From: VRUE01 sp036403515
GTDB lineage: Bacteria; Actinomycetota; Thermoleophilia; Solirubrobacterales; 70-9
Length of the DNA: 33,704 nucleotides
Assembly: GCA_036403515.1 (NCBI GenBank)
Contig: DASWQV010000026.1
Coordinates: 1-33,704 of the forward strand
Direction of reading: 5' to 3'
Shown here: piece after piece, positions 8,465-16,656 of the stretch
Layout: each line of letters opens with the position of its first letter
How positions within the stretch are numbered: position 1 is the first letter of the stretch
Position numbers and translations under genes: made by a program
The notes under the pieces: model-generated
What the model saw: the letters and a program-made list of their open reading frames with translations, nothing else
Database searches by the model: none
What the model was told of the DNA's origin: nothing

Positions 8465-9403
8465 ATGCAGGCTGACGTGCGAGAGCTGATCTCCGACCAG
8501 GTGCGCGCCGCCTGCGCCCGGATCGCTGCGCGAGCGCGCTCGGTGAGGGTCGAGGAGATCGCGATCGAGGCCTACGCGCGGGGCCTGCCCCCTCTCGTGC
8601 AGCCGTTCTCGCCAGACTTCGCGACAGGCTTTCGGGAGGGGGATCGTGAGGGGCGCATCGCCTTCGTCGTCTGCCTCGACGCGATCAACTTCGGCTCCGG
8701 CTGGTGGCCGGCGATCCGCAAGCGGGCGGGCCACAGCGGCTACTTCACGATCGCGGCCGGCCTCAGCGAGCGCTTCCGCTCAGCTGGGCCCTGGTCGGCC
8801 GATCAGCTGACCCAGCTGGGCGCGGCCGATCTCGCCGCGGTCACCGGCCAGGACCCGGCGCTGGCGCTGATCGAGCAGTACGCGGCTTCGCTCCGCGATG
8901 TCGGCGGGCACGTCCTGGCCGAATACGGCGGCAGCTTCGAGGCGCTGGTCGAGGCGGCGGGCGGCTCGGCCCCTGGCCTGGCCGATCTGCTGGCCGGCTG
9001 GCAGGCATTTGCCGACGTCTCGGACTACGAAGGCGAGCCGGCGCCCTTCTACAAGCGCGCCCAGATAACCGCCGCCGATCTCAACCGCGGCGGCGTCGCG
9101 ACCCTCGCCGGCGAAGAGCGGTTGACCGCCTTCGCCGACAACCTGGTTCCGCACGTTCTGCGCCTCGACGGCATTCTGCTCCTCGACCCGGCGCTGGAGG
9201 CGAAGATCGAAGCCGGCGCCCTGCTCGAGCACGGCTCCCCGGGGGAGGTCGAGCTGCGCGCCTGCGCGGTCCACGCGGTCGAGCTTCTCTCCGCCGCTTC
9301 GCGGCTATCGCCCGCCGAGATCGACGCCGCGCTCTGGAACCGCGGCGCCGGCGCTCGCTACAAGTCGGTTCCCCGCCCGCGCTCCCGCAACACCGCCTAC
9401 TAG
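8465..9403 (+). CDS. Queuosine 5'-phosphate N-glycosylase/hydrolase (Qng1, DUF2419)
   Basis: A 312-residue protein with the DUF2419 pattern throughout: FVVCLDAINFGSGWWPAIRK near residue 70, GYFTIAAGLSERF, LAGWQAFADVSDYEG, APFYKRAQITAADLNR, LTAFADNLVPHVLRLDGILL, and GSPGEVELRACAVHAVELL. This family (Qng1, DNA-glycosylase fold) releases queuine from queuosine 5'-monophosphate, a salvage step for the tRNA base queuosine. The ATG at 8465 is the only sensible start before the conserved region; a GGAG lies about 20 bases upstream. It is divergent from the UppP-like gene. No tgt, que biosynthesis or queuine transporter gene lies in the window, so how salvaged queuine is used is not visible. Confidence 0.88.
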   Translation: MQADVRELISDQVRAACARIAARARSVRVEEIAIEAYARGLPPLVQPFSPDFATGFREGDREGRIAFVVCLDAINFGSGWWPAIRKRAGHSGYFTIAAGLSERFRSAGPWSADQLTQLGAADLAAVTGQDPALALIEQYAASLRDVGGHVLAEYGGSFEALVEAAGGSAPGLADLLAGWQAFADVSDYEGEPAPFYKRAQITAADLNRGGVATLAGEERLTAFADNLVPHVLRLDGILLLDPALEAKIEAGALLEHGSPGEVELRACAVHAVELLSAASRLSPAEIDAALWNRGAGARYKSVPRPRSRNTAY

Positions 9404-9462
9404 AGGGAATCTCGAAGTCACTCAAACCCGCGCATGCCACGGTGTTGAGACCGCTTCGATGG

Positions 9463-10260
9463 TCAGCCGGCGGTTTCGGCGCGCTTGAGGCCGCCGCGGG
9501 CCCAGAAGGCGAAGAGGAACGGCAGGGTGACGGCGAGCGCGAAGGCGAGCGCGACGACGACCGGTTCGCCGGAGATGAAGCCGCGGCCCGCCTCGAGCAG
9601 GGCGGTGACCGGGTTCACTGAGGCGACCGCGTGGATCCAGCCGCTGAGCAGGCTGAGCGGCACGTAGACCGGGGCGAGGAAGAGGATCAGGAAGACCGGG
9701 AACTGCATCAGCGGGCCGCCCTGGATCGAGCGCACCCGCATCGCCACGCCGGCCGCCCAAAGCGTCGCGGTCAGGTTGGTCAGCACGGCGAGGCCGTAGA
9801 GGCCGAAGAGTTCGACCCCGCCACCGCCAACGTCCATGCCGGCGAGCAGCGCGATCGTGGTCAGCACGGTCCAGGTGATCAGCGCCCGGGTCAGGGCCGC
9901 GATCACGTAGCCGGCGATGATTCCGTTGCGGTTGGCGGCGGCGAGGAGGTAACGATTGGCGAAGCCGATCTCGAAATCGCGGGCGATGCCAAAGCCGGTG
10001 AAGACACCACCGAAGGCAGCTGACTGGAGCAGGACGAAGACGAACTGGAAGGCGGTGTAGCCGCTGGGGAAGTCGAAGCCAGGGACATTGCCGATCGCGG
10101 AGAGCCCACCGGCAAAGGCGATGAAGAAGAAGAGCGGGAAGATGATCGCCGGCGCCAGGAAGGCCGGGTTGCTGAGGAAGTTGTGGATGCTGCGCCAGGC
10201 GACCGCAAGGGCGACCGTGCGAAAGCCGGCCAGGCCGCGCGCCCCTTCGCTGCCACTCAT
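9463..10260 (-). CDS. ABC-2 type exporter permease (second)
   Basis: A 265-residue membrane protein of the ABC-2 (DrrB-like) permease family, with about six TM segments (AIIFPLFFFIAFAGGL, ALITWTVLTTIALLAG, LAVLTNLTATLWAAGVAM, FPVFLILFLAPVYVPLSLL, VALAFALAVTLPFLFAFW). The family motif near the C-terminus, WIHAVASVNPVTALLEAGR, is clear. The ATG overlaps the stop of the preceding permease gene (ATGA), so the two are translationally coupled. With the ATPase upstream they form a complete one-ATPase, two-permease exporter. The cargo is unknown; DrrAB relatives export hydrophobic drugs and lipids. Confidence 0.9.
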   Translation of the reverse strand: MSGSEGARGLAGFRTVALAVAWRSIHNFLSNPAFLAPAIIFPLFFFIAFAGGLSAIGNVPGFDFPSGYTAFQFVFVLLQSAAFGGVFTGFGIARDFEIGFANRYLLAAANRNGIIAGYVIAALTRALITWTVLTTIALLAGMDVGGGGVELFGLYGLAVLTNLTATLWAAGVAMRVRSIQGGPLMQFPVFLILFLAPVYVPLSLLSGWIHAVASVNPVTALLEAGRGFISGEPVVVALAFALAVTLPFLFAFWARGGLKRAETAG

Positions 10261-11036
10261 GTCCGCACCAACCGCGTCTTCAGGGCGCTGCTGGCGGCGA
10301 GCATGCCGACCCCGAACAACGCCGCCGCGATCCCAAAGCCGAGCGCCAGCGCGCCGGTGTCCCAACCTTCGAAGAGCAGCGAGCGGAACGCCTCGAGCAG
10401 GTAGGTGACCGGGTTGATCGACGCGACGGTGTGGAACCAGTCGGTCTGCAGCAGGCTGAGCGGCAGTGCCATCGCCGAAAGGAAGAGAAAGACGAAGAAG
10501 ACCGGGAAGAGGCTCTGAACCCCCTCGCCGGAGCCGGTGCGCAGGGCGGCGAAGAGCCCGATCGAGCCGAAGGCAACGGTGATCGAGACCGAGAGGCCGA
10601 CGATCACCAGGGCGCCGCCAAAGCCCGTCGTCAGTTCGGCCCCGGCGATCAGTCCCACGCTCAGGTAGGCCACCGCCTGCACGAATCCCAGCACGACCGC
10701 CCCGGCCAGCAGGCCGCTGAGCAGGGCGGCGCCGTGCAACGGCGTCAGCGCCAAACGGTTGAGGAAGCCGGTCTCGATGTCACGCGCCAGGTCGGTGCCG
10801 GCGTTCATCACAGAGAACAGTGCCCCCTGGACGAAGGGCACGGCAAGGGCGAAGGTGAGGTAGGAGTCGGTCGGGAAGCCGGGCAGGTTGGTCGCGTCCT
10901 TCAGCCCGCCGGAGTTCACCGCGAGCAGGAAGAGCGGGAAGACCAGCGCCGGCACAATCTGTGCCGGCTGGCGCAGGGTGCGCAGAACCGAGCGCTGGGC
11001 GAGCTGCCCGACCTGGGTGCTCAGGGCGCCGCTCAA
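10257..11036 (-). CDS. ABC-2 type exporter permease (first)
   Basis: A 259-residue ABC-2 permease with an N-terminal cytoplasmic helix followed by about six TM segments (IVPALVFPLFLLAVNSGGL, FVQGALFSVMNAGTDLARDI, FGSIGLFAALRTG, FPVFFVFLFLSAMALPLSLL). The conserved C-terminal motif WFHTVASINPVTYLLEAFR is nearly the same as in the downstream permease. The two proteins are clearly paralogous and probably form a heterodimeric channel. Its start overlaps the stop of the ATPase gene by 4 nt (ATGA), and its own stop overlaps the next start in the same way, a tightly coupled operon. Confidence 0.9.
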   Translation of the reverse strand: MSGALSTQVGQLAQRSVLRTLRQPAQIVPALVFPLFLLAVNSGGLKDATNLPGFPTDSYLTFALAVPFVQGALFSVMNAGTDLARDIETGFLNRLALTPLHGAALLSGLLAGAVVLGFVQAVAYLSVGLIAGAELTTGFGGALVIVGLSVSITVAFGSIGLFAALRTGSGEGVQSLFPVFFVFLFLSAMALPLSLLQTDWFHTVASINPVTYLLEAFRSLLFEGWDTGALALGFGIAAALFGVGMLAASSALKTRLVRT

Positions 11037-12034
11037 GCGGCGCCCACCGCCTCCTGCTCGGCGTCCTCAACCTCGTCCTCGGCGCCCTCAAGCGAGCGCC
11101 CTGTCTTGGCGAGGAAGACGTCGTCGAGCGAGGGCGCGTGCAGCTGCAGGCGCTCGATCGCGATGCCCTCGGCGTCGAGGGCGCGGACGACCTCGGCGAG
11201 CTGCGCCTCGCCTCCCTCCAGGCGCGCCGCGGCTCCCCGTGGCGAGGAGCCCGCCCGCGGGCCGAAGCGCTCCAGCACCGCGGCGAGCCGCTCGAGTTCG
11301 GCCGCCTCGCGCGGCGCCGCTTCGACCGTCGGCCGGCCGATCTCCGCCTTCAGCTCCGCCGGAGTGCCCTCGGCGACGATCTTGCCGTGGTCGATGATTC
11401 CGACCCGCGCGGCGAGCGCGTCGGCCTCCTCGAGGTACTGGGTGGTGAGAAAGACGGTCACCCCCTCCTCGGCGGCGAGCCGGGCGACCTCGTCCCAGAG
11501 CGCGGTGCGGCTCTGGATGTCGAGCCCGGTGGTCGGCTCGTCGAGGAAGAGGATGCGGGGGCGGTGGGCAAGCGCGAGCGCCAGGTCGAGGCGGCGTTTC
11601 ATCCCGCCCGAGTAGCCGCCGACTTTGCGATCGGCGGCCTGCGAGAGGCCGACCCGCTCGAGCAGCTCCTGGCCGCGCTCCGCCCGCTCGGCCTTGGCCA
11701 ACCCGTGCAGGGCGGTCTGCAGCCGCATGTGCTCGCGCCCGGTCAACAGCGGGTCGAGCGCGGCCTCCTGCAGCGCCGCCCCGATCGAGGACCGCACCCG
11801 CGGCCCCTCCTTGACGATGTCGAAGCCGGCCACCCGGGCGACGCCGGCGGTCGGCGGCAAGAGCGTCGTCAACATCAGCACGGTCGTCGACTTGCCGGCG
11901 CCATTGGGGCCGAGGAAGCCGTAGATCTCACCGGCCTCGACCCGCAGGTCGATCCCGTCGACCGCCCGCGGCCCGTTCTTGAACTCGCGCACGAGCCCGT
12001 CGACTTCGATCCCCTCGTGACTGTTCGCCGCCAT
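11033..12034 (-). CDS. ABC transporter ATP-binding protein, DrrA-like
   Basis: The ATPase of the exporter, 333 residues. It carries Walker A (GFLGPNGAGKSTTV), the Q-loop region (ALQEAALDPLLTG), the signature GGYSGGMKRRLDLALAL, Walker B with D-loop (RILFLDEPTTGLD) and the H-loop region (VFLTTQYLEEADALA; this subfamily has Gln where many ABC proteins have His). The C-terminal extension (about residues 240-333, ending near LHAPSLDDVFLAKTGRSLEG) is the DrrA-type tail. The ATG at 12034 was chosen over one 51 bases upstream because the domain begins right after it and the longer form would run into the divergent gene. It is first in the three-gene operon and divergent from an SRPBCC protein 37 bp away. 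Confidence 0.93.
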   Translation of the reverse strand: MAANSHEGIEVDGLVREFKNGPRAVDGIDLRVEAGEIYGFLGPNGAGKSTTVLMLTTLLPPTAGVARVAGFDIVKEGPRVRSSIGAALQEAALDPLLTGREHMRLQTALHGLAKAERAERGQELLERVGLSQAADRKVGGYSGGMKRRLDLALALAHRPRILFLDEPTTGLDIQSRTALWDEVARLAAEEGVTVFLTTQYLEEADALAARVGIIDHGKIVAEGTPAELKAEIGRPTVEAAPREAAELERLAAVLERFGPRAGSSPRGAAARLEGGEAQLAEVVRALDAEGIAIERLQLHAPSLDDVFLAKTGRSLEGAEDEVEDAEQEAVGAA

Positions 12035-12071
12035 GTCGCCCAGCAGGCTAGCGATCCATAGGATCGGGTCT

Positions 12072-12512
12072 GTGAAGCCCGTCACCGTCTCGGTCGTCGT
12101 GCCGCGACCTGCCGAGGAGGTCTACGACTTTCTCGACCTGCTCGCCAACCACGCGTCCTTCCTGGACCACTTCCTCGTCGACTGGAAGTTCTCCGGGCCG
12201 GCGCGCGGCGTCGGAGCCAGAGCAGAGGCCCGCGCGAGCGCGCCGATGTCGCAGGACTGGACCGACTTCGAGGTGGTCGATTCCGAACGGCCGAAGCGGA
12301 TCGTCGAGGAAGGGATCGGGCTGAAAGGCAAGCGCCGAACCCGTGGCACCTACACGCTCGAGCAGCTCCCCGACGCAGGGACGAAGGTCTCCTTCGAGCT
12401 CGCCTGGCTCGAGGCAGCGCGGCCCGAACGCCTCTGCCCGCCGCTAACCCGTGCCTTCATCAAGCGACCCAACGGCAAAGCGATGCGCCGCCTCGCCAAA
12501 CAGCTCACTTGA
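12072..12512 (+). CDS. SRPBCC-family (polyketide cyclase/START-like) protein
   Basis: A 146-residue single-domain protein with the SRPBCC hydrophobic-ligand fold: the first strand and helix VTVSVVVPRPAEEVYDFL, then WKFSGPARGVGARAEARA, a middle strand FEVVDSERPKRIVEEGIG, and the closing strands TRGTYTLEQLPDAGTKVSFE. Members bind or transform lipids and small aromatic compounds, but the ligand here is not evident. I chose the GTG at 12072, since it starts the first beta strand; a longer frame begins at 12033 and would overlap the divergent ATPase. The last 69 bp overlap the convergent BacA-like gene. Confidence 0.8.
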   Translation: MKPVTVSVVVPRPAEEVYDFLDLLANHASFLDHFLVDWKFSGPARGVGARAEARASAPMSQDWTDFEVVDSERPKRIVEEGIGLKGKRRTRGTYTLEQLPDAGTKVSFELAWLEAARPERLCPPLTRAFIKRPNGKAMRRLAKQLT

Positions 12513-13082
12513 GGGGATGCCGATCACCTCGCCCTGGAAGCGCTTCTCACGCCCGTAGACGACCCATGTTGTGTCGATTTCGCCGATGTCGAGGTCGAGC
12601 CGCAGCTCGTTCGCGTGCTCCTCGACGTGCTCCATGTGAGTCAGGCCAGAGTCGTAGTCGCCGCGCAGCAGGCCCTCGCCGACGACCGGCTTTGAGACCA
12701 CGTCGATGACCTCCTCCCACTGCGAGAGGTCGACGTAGCCCTTTGTGGCGGGGACGATCCCAATCGAGCGGGGCTCCTCGACGTCGCGGCGGCTGAGCAG
12801 GACGAGGTGCTTGGTCGGGTAGATGAAGGTGTCGACGACGAAAACCTCGCTCCAGTACTTCTCGGTGACCTCGTGGACCCTGGGGTGGGCGCTGCACTGG
12901 ACGAGGAAGGTGCCCGGGCGCTCGCGGATCATCTCCAGGCCGGCGAAGAAGTCGGTGGTCAGCTCGATCTCGTAGTTCTCGACGCCCTGGAAGCGCAGGT
13001 ACTCGGTCACGGCGCGCTCGTGGCAGGTTCCCTCGGGGCCGAGCGTGACGACCGTGACCTTGTCTCCCTGGGATGCAACCAT
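12444..13082 (-). CDS. Prephenate dehydratase-fold protein, BacA (bacilysin)-like
   Basis: A 212-residue protein beginning with VTVVTLGPEGTCHERAV, the substrate-loop signature of prephenate dehydratases. It continues with a type II periplasmic-like fold (TTDFFAGLEMIRE, FLVQCSAHPRVHEVTEKYW, TFIYPTKHLVLLSRRD). It lacks the Thr-Arg-Phe catalytic motif and the ACT domain of normal PheA. The overall layout is closer to BacA, the prephenate decarboxylase of bacilysin synthesis, or to an uncharacterised relative. The ATG at 13082 precedes the first strand; upstream in-frame sequence is shadow of the VWA gene. No other bacilysin genes are present, so pathway membership is open. It overlaps the SRPBCC gene convergently. 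Confidence 0.6.
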   Translation of the reverse strand: MVASQGDKVTVVTLGPEGTCHERAVTEYLRFQGVENYEIELTTDFFAGLEMIRERPGTFLVQCSAHPRVHEVTEKYWSEVFVVDTFIYPTKHLVLLSRRDVEEPRSIGIVPATKGYVDLSQWEEVIDVVSKPVVGEGLLRGDYDSGLTHMEHVEEHANELRLDLDIGEIDTTWVVYGREKRFQGEVIGIPSSELFGEAAHRFAVGSLDEGTG

Positions 13083-13137
13083 GCGCAACTTCAGCGTAGC
13101 GAGTGAACAGGAATCCTCAAGCAGTGGAAGGGTGAAG

Positions 13138-14166
13138 ATGAGACGAGTCGTCAAGGTCTTTCTGGGAGCGGGCGCAGCGGCGCTCCTCGCCGTCGGTCCG
13201 ATCGCCGCCCCGGCAGGGGCCGCCGCGCCGCAGGCCAGTGCCTCGGCTTGCGCGAAGGCAAAGGACATCGAGGCGATCGTCGACGACTCGATCTCGATGG
13301 AGTTCACCGACGAGAATCGCCTCCGCGTGCAGGCCATGGACCTGCTGATCAACTCACTCGACTCCTCGACTCAGCTGGGCGCGGTCGAGTTCGGCTCCGC
13401 CGGCTTCGAAAACACCCCTCCCGCCGCAGACAGCGTCTTCCCCCCGCAGCCGGTGGGGGCCAACGCGAATGCGATGAAGTCCGCGCTAGACCAGAAGATC
13501 CAGGCCGACAACGGCGCAACCGACTACAACGGCGCCTTTGCCCAGTCGGATGCCGACAATCCAAGCGCCGACGCGCGGATCTTCCTGACCGACGGTGGCC
13601 ACGACGTCGACACCTATAAAGAAGGCCACCTGATTCACAGCGTGCCGACCTACGTGATCGGCTTCGGCGGCATCGCCGCGGGGGAAGACCAGGCGCGGCT
13701 GCAGAAGATCGCCGCCGATACCGGCGGTCGCTACTTCCCGCTCAAAGACTCATCGCAACTGCAGGCGGTGATGGACACGATCGAGGCGGCGCTGACCTGC
13801 CAGACGCCGCCGCAGCAGTTCGCCGACCTGCTCAAACAGGGTCAGAGCAAGGTTCACAGCATCGCGATCGGAGCCGCGACCAAAGCGATCCAGATCGCCC
13901 TGACCTGGAGCAGCCCGCTCGACAAATTCAAGGTCTCGGGGCTGAAGCTGACCAGCAAAGGCCATCTCTTGGCGATCGCCGCCCGCGGCGGCGCCAAGCC
14001 CAGCAAGCTGAAGGTCTCGCGAGCGGTGGGCACGACCTACACCGTGCTCAAGGTCTCGGGCCTGCACAAGGGACAGCTGCGCTTCGCGGTGCGGGCAGCA
14101 AAAATCGGCTCCGGCGAACCGAAAGTCAGCCTGACCACGCAGGTCAGCCAGAGCTCACACCGTTAG
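13138..14166 (+). CDS. Secreted von Willebrand factor A domain protein
   Basis: A 342-residue exported protein. The signal peptide runs from the ATG at 13138 (MRRVVKVFLGAGAAALLAVG) to an AGAAA-type cleavage site near residue 33. A VWA domain follows, with the MIDAS motif DDSIS (DxSxS) near residue 52, a possible MIDAS Thr in NGATDYNGAF, and the Asp in RIFLTDGGHDVDT. The remaining 110 residues form a beta-rich domain (KVSGLKLTSKGHLLAIAARG, TYTVLKVSGLHKGQLRF) that I do not recognise. A likely role is metal-dependent adhesion or protein binding outside the cell. A GGAAGGGTGA ribosome binding site precedes the start. It is divergent from the BacA-like gene and overlaps the FAD gene's 3' end by 23 bp. 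Confidence 0.85.
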   Translation: MRRVVKVFLGAGAAALLAVGPIAAPAGAAAPQASASACAKAKDIEAIVDDSISMEFTDENRLRVQAMDLLINSLDSSTQLGAVEFGSAGFENTPPAADSVFPPQPVGANANAMKSALDQKIQADNGATDYNGAFAQSDADNPSADARIFLTDGGHDVDTYKEGHLIHSVPTYVIGFGGIAAGEDQARLQKIAADTGGRYFPLKDSSQLQAVMDTIEAALTCQTPPQQFADLLKQGQSKVHSIAIGAATKAIQIALTWSSPLDKFKVSGLKLTSKGHLLAIAARGGAKPSKLKVSRAVGTTYTVLKVSGLHKGQLRFAVRAAKIGSGEPKVSLTTQVSQSSHR

Positions 14167-15430
14167 CGCCGCGGCTGCGCAGGGCGTGCCGCGCGTTCAC
14201 CGCGATCGCCCGCGGCATCGCCTTCGCCATCGTGCGCCCTGGCTTGGCCCGGCGCGTGCCGAGCTCGTCGAACGCCACCGCGACCTTCGGATCGCGGGCG
14301 GCACCGGCGAAGAGCACTCGCTCACCCCACTGCATGCGGCGACCGGTCGCATAGTCGTTGACGATGAAGGCGTGCCCGCGCAGTTCCTTGCGGTGGCGAC
14401 GCCGGTAACGGTCGAGGCCGCCCTGCAGCGGCTCGTCCCCGCGCAGGGCCGGTGTGACGCTGTCGGCCAACCATTCGGCCGACTGCAGGGCCCAGCCACA
14501 GCCGATGCCGAAGAGCGGGTCGACCGCCAGCGCCGCGTCGCCGGTCAGCGCCAGGCCCGGGGCGATCGGGACGCGAACCCGGTTCGGCATCTCGATCTTC
14601 CCCATCACGTCGCCGACGAGCTTTGAAACGCTGATCGGCGGCGCCTCGGGAACGGCGGCGACGAACGACTTCAGCGCGGCCTCGGGGTCGCGGCGGAACT
14701 CCGGCAGCCGCTCCTTGGTCGGCATCGCCGCGTAGAAGATCAGGCCGCTGTCGGTCGGGAAGGCGGCGGCCCAATCCGGATCGAGCATCCAGATCGTGCT
14801 GGTGCTGTCGGGGGCCGCGGGCGGGCCTTCGAAATAGGCGCCGTAGGCGAAGCGGCCGTGGGGCAGGATCTTTTCCGCGACGCCGGCAAGCTCGGCGATG
14901 TGGGAGTCCCGTCCGTCGGCGCCGACGACGAGGCGCGCCCGCAGCTCCGTCTCCTCGCCGTCGCGGTCGCGGACTACGACGCCGCACACGCGGGCGCCCG
15001 AACGCAGCAGGCTCTGTGCTCCCTGGCCGAGCATCAGCTCCACGCCCGGCGTCGCCGCCGCGGCCTCACGCAGCATCGGGTCAAGCAGCTCACGGCGCAG
15101 GTTGACCGCCTGCCCCGCTCGTGCGGGAGGGGCTTCGATCCAGCCCCACGGGGTCCATGCCCGCATCCTCGAGCGCAGCCCGCCGGCGTCGATGATCGGC
15201 CCGAGCAGATCGAGGCGCTCCAGGGCCGGCACCGCCGAGGCCTGGATGAAGTGCGAGCAGGTGCGCTTGAATGCCTGTGGGTCGGGCCTCTTCTCGACCA
15301 GGGCAACACTGAGCCCGGCGCGGCCGAGCAGGATCGCGGTCGCGCAGCCAGCCAGGCTGGCGCCGGCGATCACGACGTCGTGGTCCGGTGGGTTGGTGAT
15401 GCTGCTCTTGCCTGCGGCGCTCTCAGCCAT
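14144..15430 (-). CDS. FAD-dependent monooxygenase / geranylgeranyl reductase-like oxidoreductase
   Basis: A 428-residue flavoprotein of the PHBH/GGR superfamily. The N-terminal Rossmann motif DVVIAGASLAGCATAILLGR is followed by the Glu that binds ribose (VALVEKRPDP). The central motif RLVVGADGRDSHIAELAG (DG motif) and the second FAD motif LALTGDAALAVDPLFGIGCG (GD motif) are both intact, so it should bind FAD. Relatives hydroxylate or halogenate aromatics or reduce isoprenoids; the substrate is not clear. The ATG at 15430 follows GGGAGG at good spacing. It is divergent from a PadR-like regulator, which probably controls it. The start is 60 bp from that gene. Confidence 0.88.
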   Translation of the reverse strand: MAESAAGKSSITNPPDHDVVIAGASLAGCATAILLGRAGLSVALVEKRPDPQAFKRTCSHFIQASAVPALERLDLLGPIIDAGGLRSRMRAWTPWGWIEAPPARAGQAVNLRRELLDPMLREAAAATPGVELMLGQGAQSLLRSGARVCGVVVRDRDGEETELRARLVVGADGRDSHIAELAGVAEKILPHGRFAYGAYFEGPPAAPDSTSTIWMLDPDWAAAFPTDSGLIFYAAMPTKERLPEFRRDPEAALKSFVAAVPEAPPISVSKLVGDVMGKIEMPNRVRVPIAPGLALTGDAALAVDPLFGIGCGWALQSAEWLADSVTPALRGDEPLQGGLDRYRRRHRKELRGHAFIVNDYATGRRMQWGERVLFAGAARDPKVAVAFDELGTRRAKPGRTMAKAMPRAIAVNARHALRSRGANGVSSG

Positions 15431-15454
15431 CGTCGGCCTCCCGGAGGTCGTAAT

Positions 15455-15467
15455 CGAATATCATTCG
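15455..15467. promoter_or_regulatory. Possible PadR operator
   Basis: CGAAT-ATC-ATTCG is a short perfect inverted repeat in the AT-richest part of the 60-bp gap between the divergent FAD gene and the PadR-like gene. The position suits an operator controlling both. The arms are only 5 bp, so this is tentative. Confidence 0.4.
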
Positions 15468-15490
15468 TCTCGAACTATACGCCCCGAACC

Positions 15491-16012
15491 ATGAATTTCA
15501 AGCCGATCCGTCTCACCGCCACGTCCCACGCCCTGCTTGCCCTGCTCGATCAGCTGGGCGAGGCGACGCCGTACGAGATCAAGCAGGCGCTGGAGCAGTC
15601 GATCGAGAACTTCTGGCCCGTGCCTCACACAACCGCTTACGAGGAGCCCGCTCGGCTTGCGGCGGCGGGCTATCTATCGGTTCGCCAGGAGGAGGGAGGC
15701 CGGCGCCGCAAGGCGTACTCGCTGACCGACGACGGGCGAGCGGCGCTGGCTGCCTGGGCCAAGGACGGCAGCGCGGCGCCCCCGCAGGTGCGCGATGAAC
15801 TGATGCTGAAAGTCTTCGCGGGAGCCGACCCCAGCCCGCTCGTGAAGGCGCGCAGGGCCTGGCACGAGGAGAAGCTGGCTGAGCTGCGGGGCTACCTCGA
15901 CGAGGTTCGCGGCAAGGAGGGCTGGCGTCCCTCCGAGCTGGCCCTGACCGCCGGGATCGGCTATCACCTCAAGATGCTCGAGCTGCTCGCGCAGGCCGAA
16001 CCGGATTCCTGA
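15491..16012 (+). CDS. PadR-family transcriptional regulator
   Basis: A 173-residue protein with a PadR winged helix (LTATSHALLALLDQLGEATP, YEIKQALEQSIENFWPV, ARLAAAGYLSVRQEEGGRRR, KAYSLTDDGRAALAAW) and a C-terminal PadR/Vir-type dimerisation helix region (ARRAWHEEKLAELRGYLDEV). PadR proteins are usually repressors released by phenolic compounds, and here it is divergent from an FAD monooxygenase, a common pairing. The ATG at 15491 begins just before the conserved helix; the ribosome binding site is weak. A short hairpin (CCGGAT/ATCCGG, 16001-16017) spans the stop codon. Confidence 0.88.
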   Translation: MNFKPIRLTATSHALLALLDQLGEATPYEIKQALEQSIENFWPVPHTTAYEEPARLAAAGYLSVRQEEGGRRRKAYSLTDDGRAALAAWAKDGSAAPPQVRDELMLKVFAGADPSPLVKARRAWHEEKLAELRGYLDEVRGKEGWRPSELALTAGIGYHLKMLELLAQAEPDS

Positions 16013-16034
16013 TCCGGCTTCTCCGCTTCGCTCG

Positions 16035-16568
16035 TCAGAGACCGGCGGGGTGGCGGACGGCGAAGCCGGCCGGTTCGACCCGAGCCATGTGCCAGCGCGG
16101 GCCCGAGACGCCGGGCAGGTCATCGCGGGTGTCGAAGCGCAGGCCGGCGATGACCATGTAGACGTGGTCGGCGTTGGCGTAGACGGAGATCCAACGGCCG
16201 CTTCCTCGCTCCCCCCAGTCAGCGAGCTGGCCAGAGACCATCGTCTGATCGAGCAGGCCGGCGGCGTGCAGCACGTAGCCGACGGCGCCCGAGCAGTCAT
16301 AGCCGCGCGAGTTCCAGGCCAGGTGGCCGCCGCCCCAGACGTACGGTCGGTTGTCGATCCGGTTGGCGGCGGCGATCGCCGCCTGGATTGCCGCCGGGGC
16401 GTTGGCCGGGGCGATCGCCTGGCCTTCGATCAGTTCCGCCCCGCAGTTGGCGCTGCTTCGCGGCACCCCCGGCGCGGCCGGGACGCAGCCGCCTCCCCAC
16501 GGCGTCGCCTGCCGTGCCCCGATCGCGGCAGGGCTGAAGACGCAGGCCAGGCTGGCCAAGAGGGCCAC
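16035..16568 (-). CDS. Secreted NlpC/P60-like peptidoglycan hydrolase
   Basis: A protein of about 177 residues with a hydrophobic N-terminus (ALLASLACVFSPAAIGA). Its C-terminal NlpC/P60-like domain has the catalytic Cys in NSRGYDCSGAVGYVLHAAG, the His in ANADHVYMVIAGLRFD, and the preceding PYVWGGGHLAWN. Such enzymes cleave peptide bonds of the cell wall, or act as amidases, outside the membrane. The only usual start is the GTG at 16568, which lies inside what looks like the signal-peptide core. The frame stays open upstream for about 16 codons with a fitting n-region (RRPRQWFAGG) but has no ATG, GTG or TTG. The true start may be rare or the sequence may hold an error. Confidence 0.78.
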   Translation of the reverse strand: MALLASLACVFSPAAIGARQATPWGGGCVPAAPGVPRSSANCGAELIEGQAIAPANAPAAIQAAIAAANRIDNRPYVWGGGHLAWNSRGYDCSGAVGYVLHAAGLLDQTMVSGQLADWGERGSGRWISVYANADHVYMVIAGLRFDTRDDLPGVSGPRWHMARVEPAGFAVRHPAGL

Positions 16569-16656
16569 GAGGCCACCGGCGAACCACTGTCTCGGTCGGC
16601 GAGGGATTCCGAAAGGCTACGCCAGCCCTGGCCATCGAAGCCAAGCAAAAGGCGCC

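Noticed and set aside
9463..12034. A biosynthetic gene cluster around the ABC exporter
   Set aside because: No synthase, carrier protein or tailoring set is present; flanking genes (Qng1, SRPBCC) do not form a recognisable pathway.
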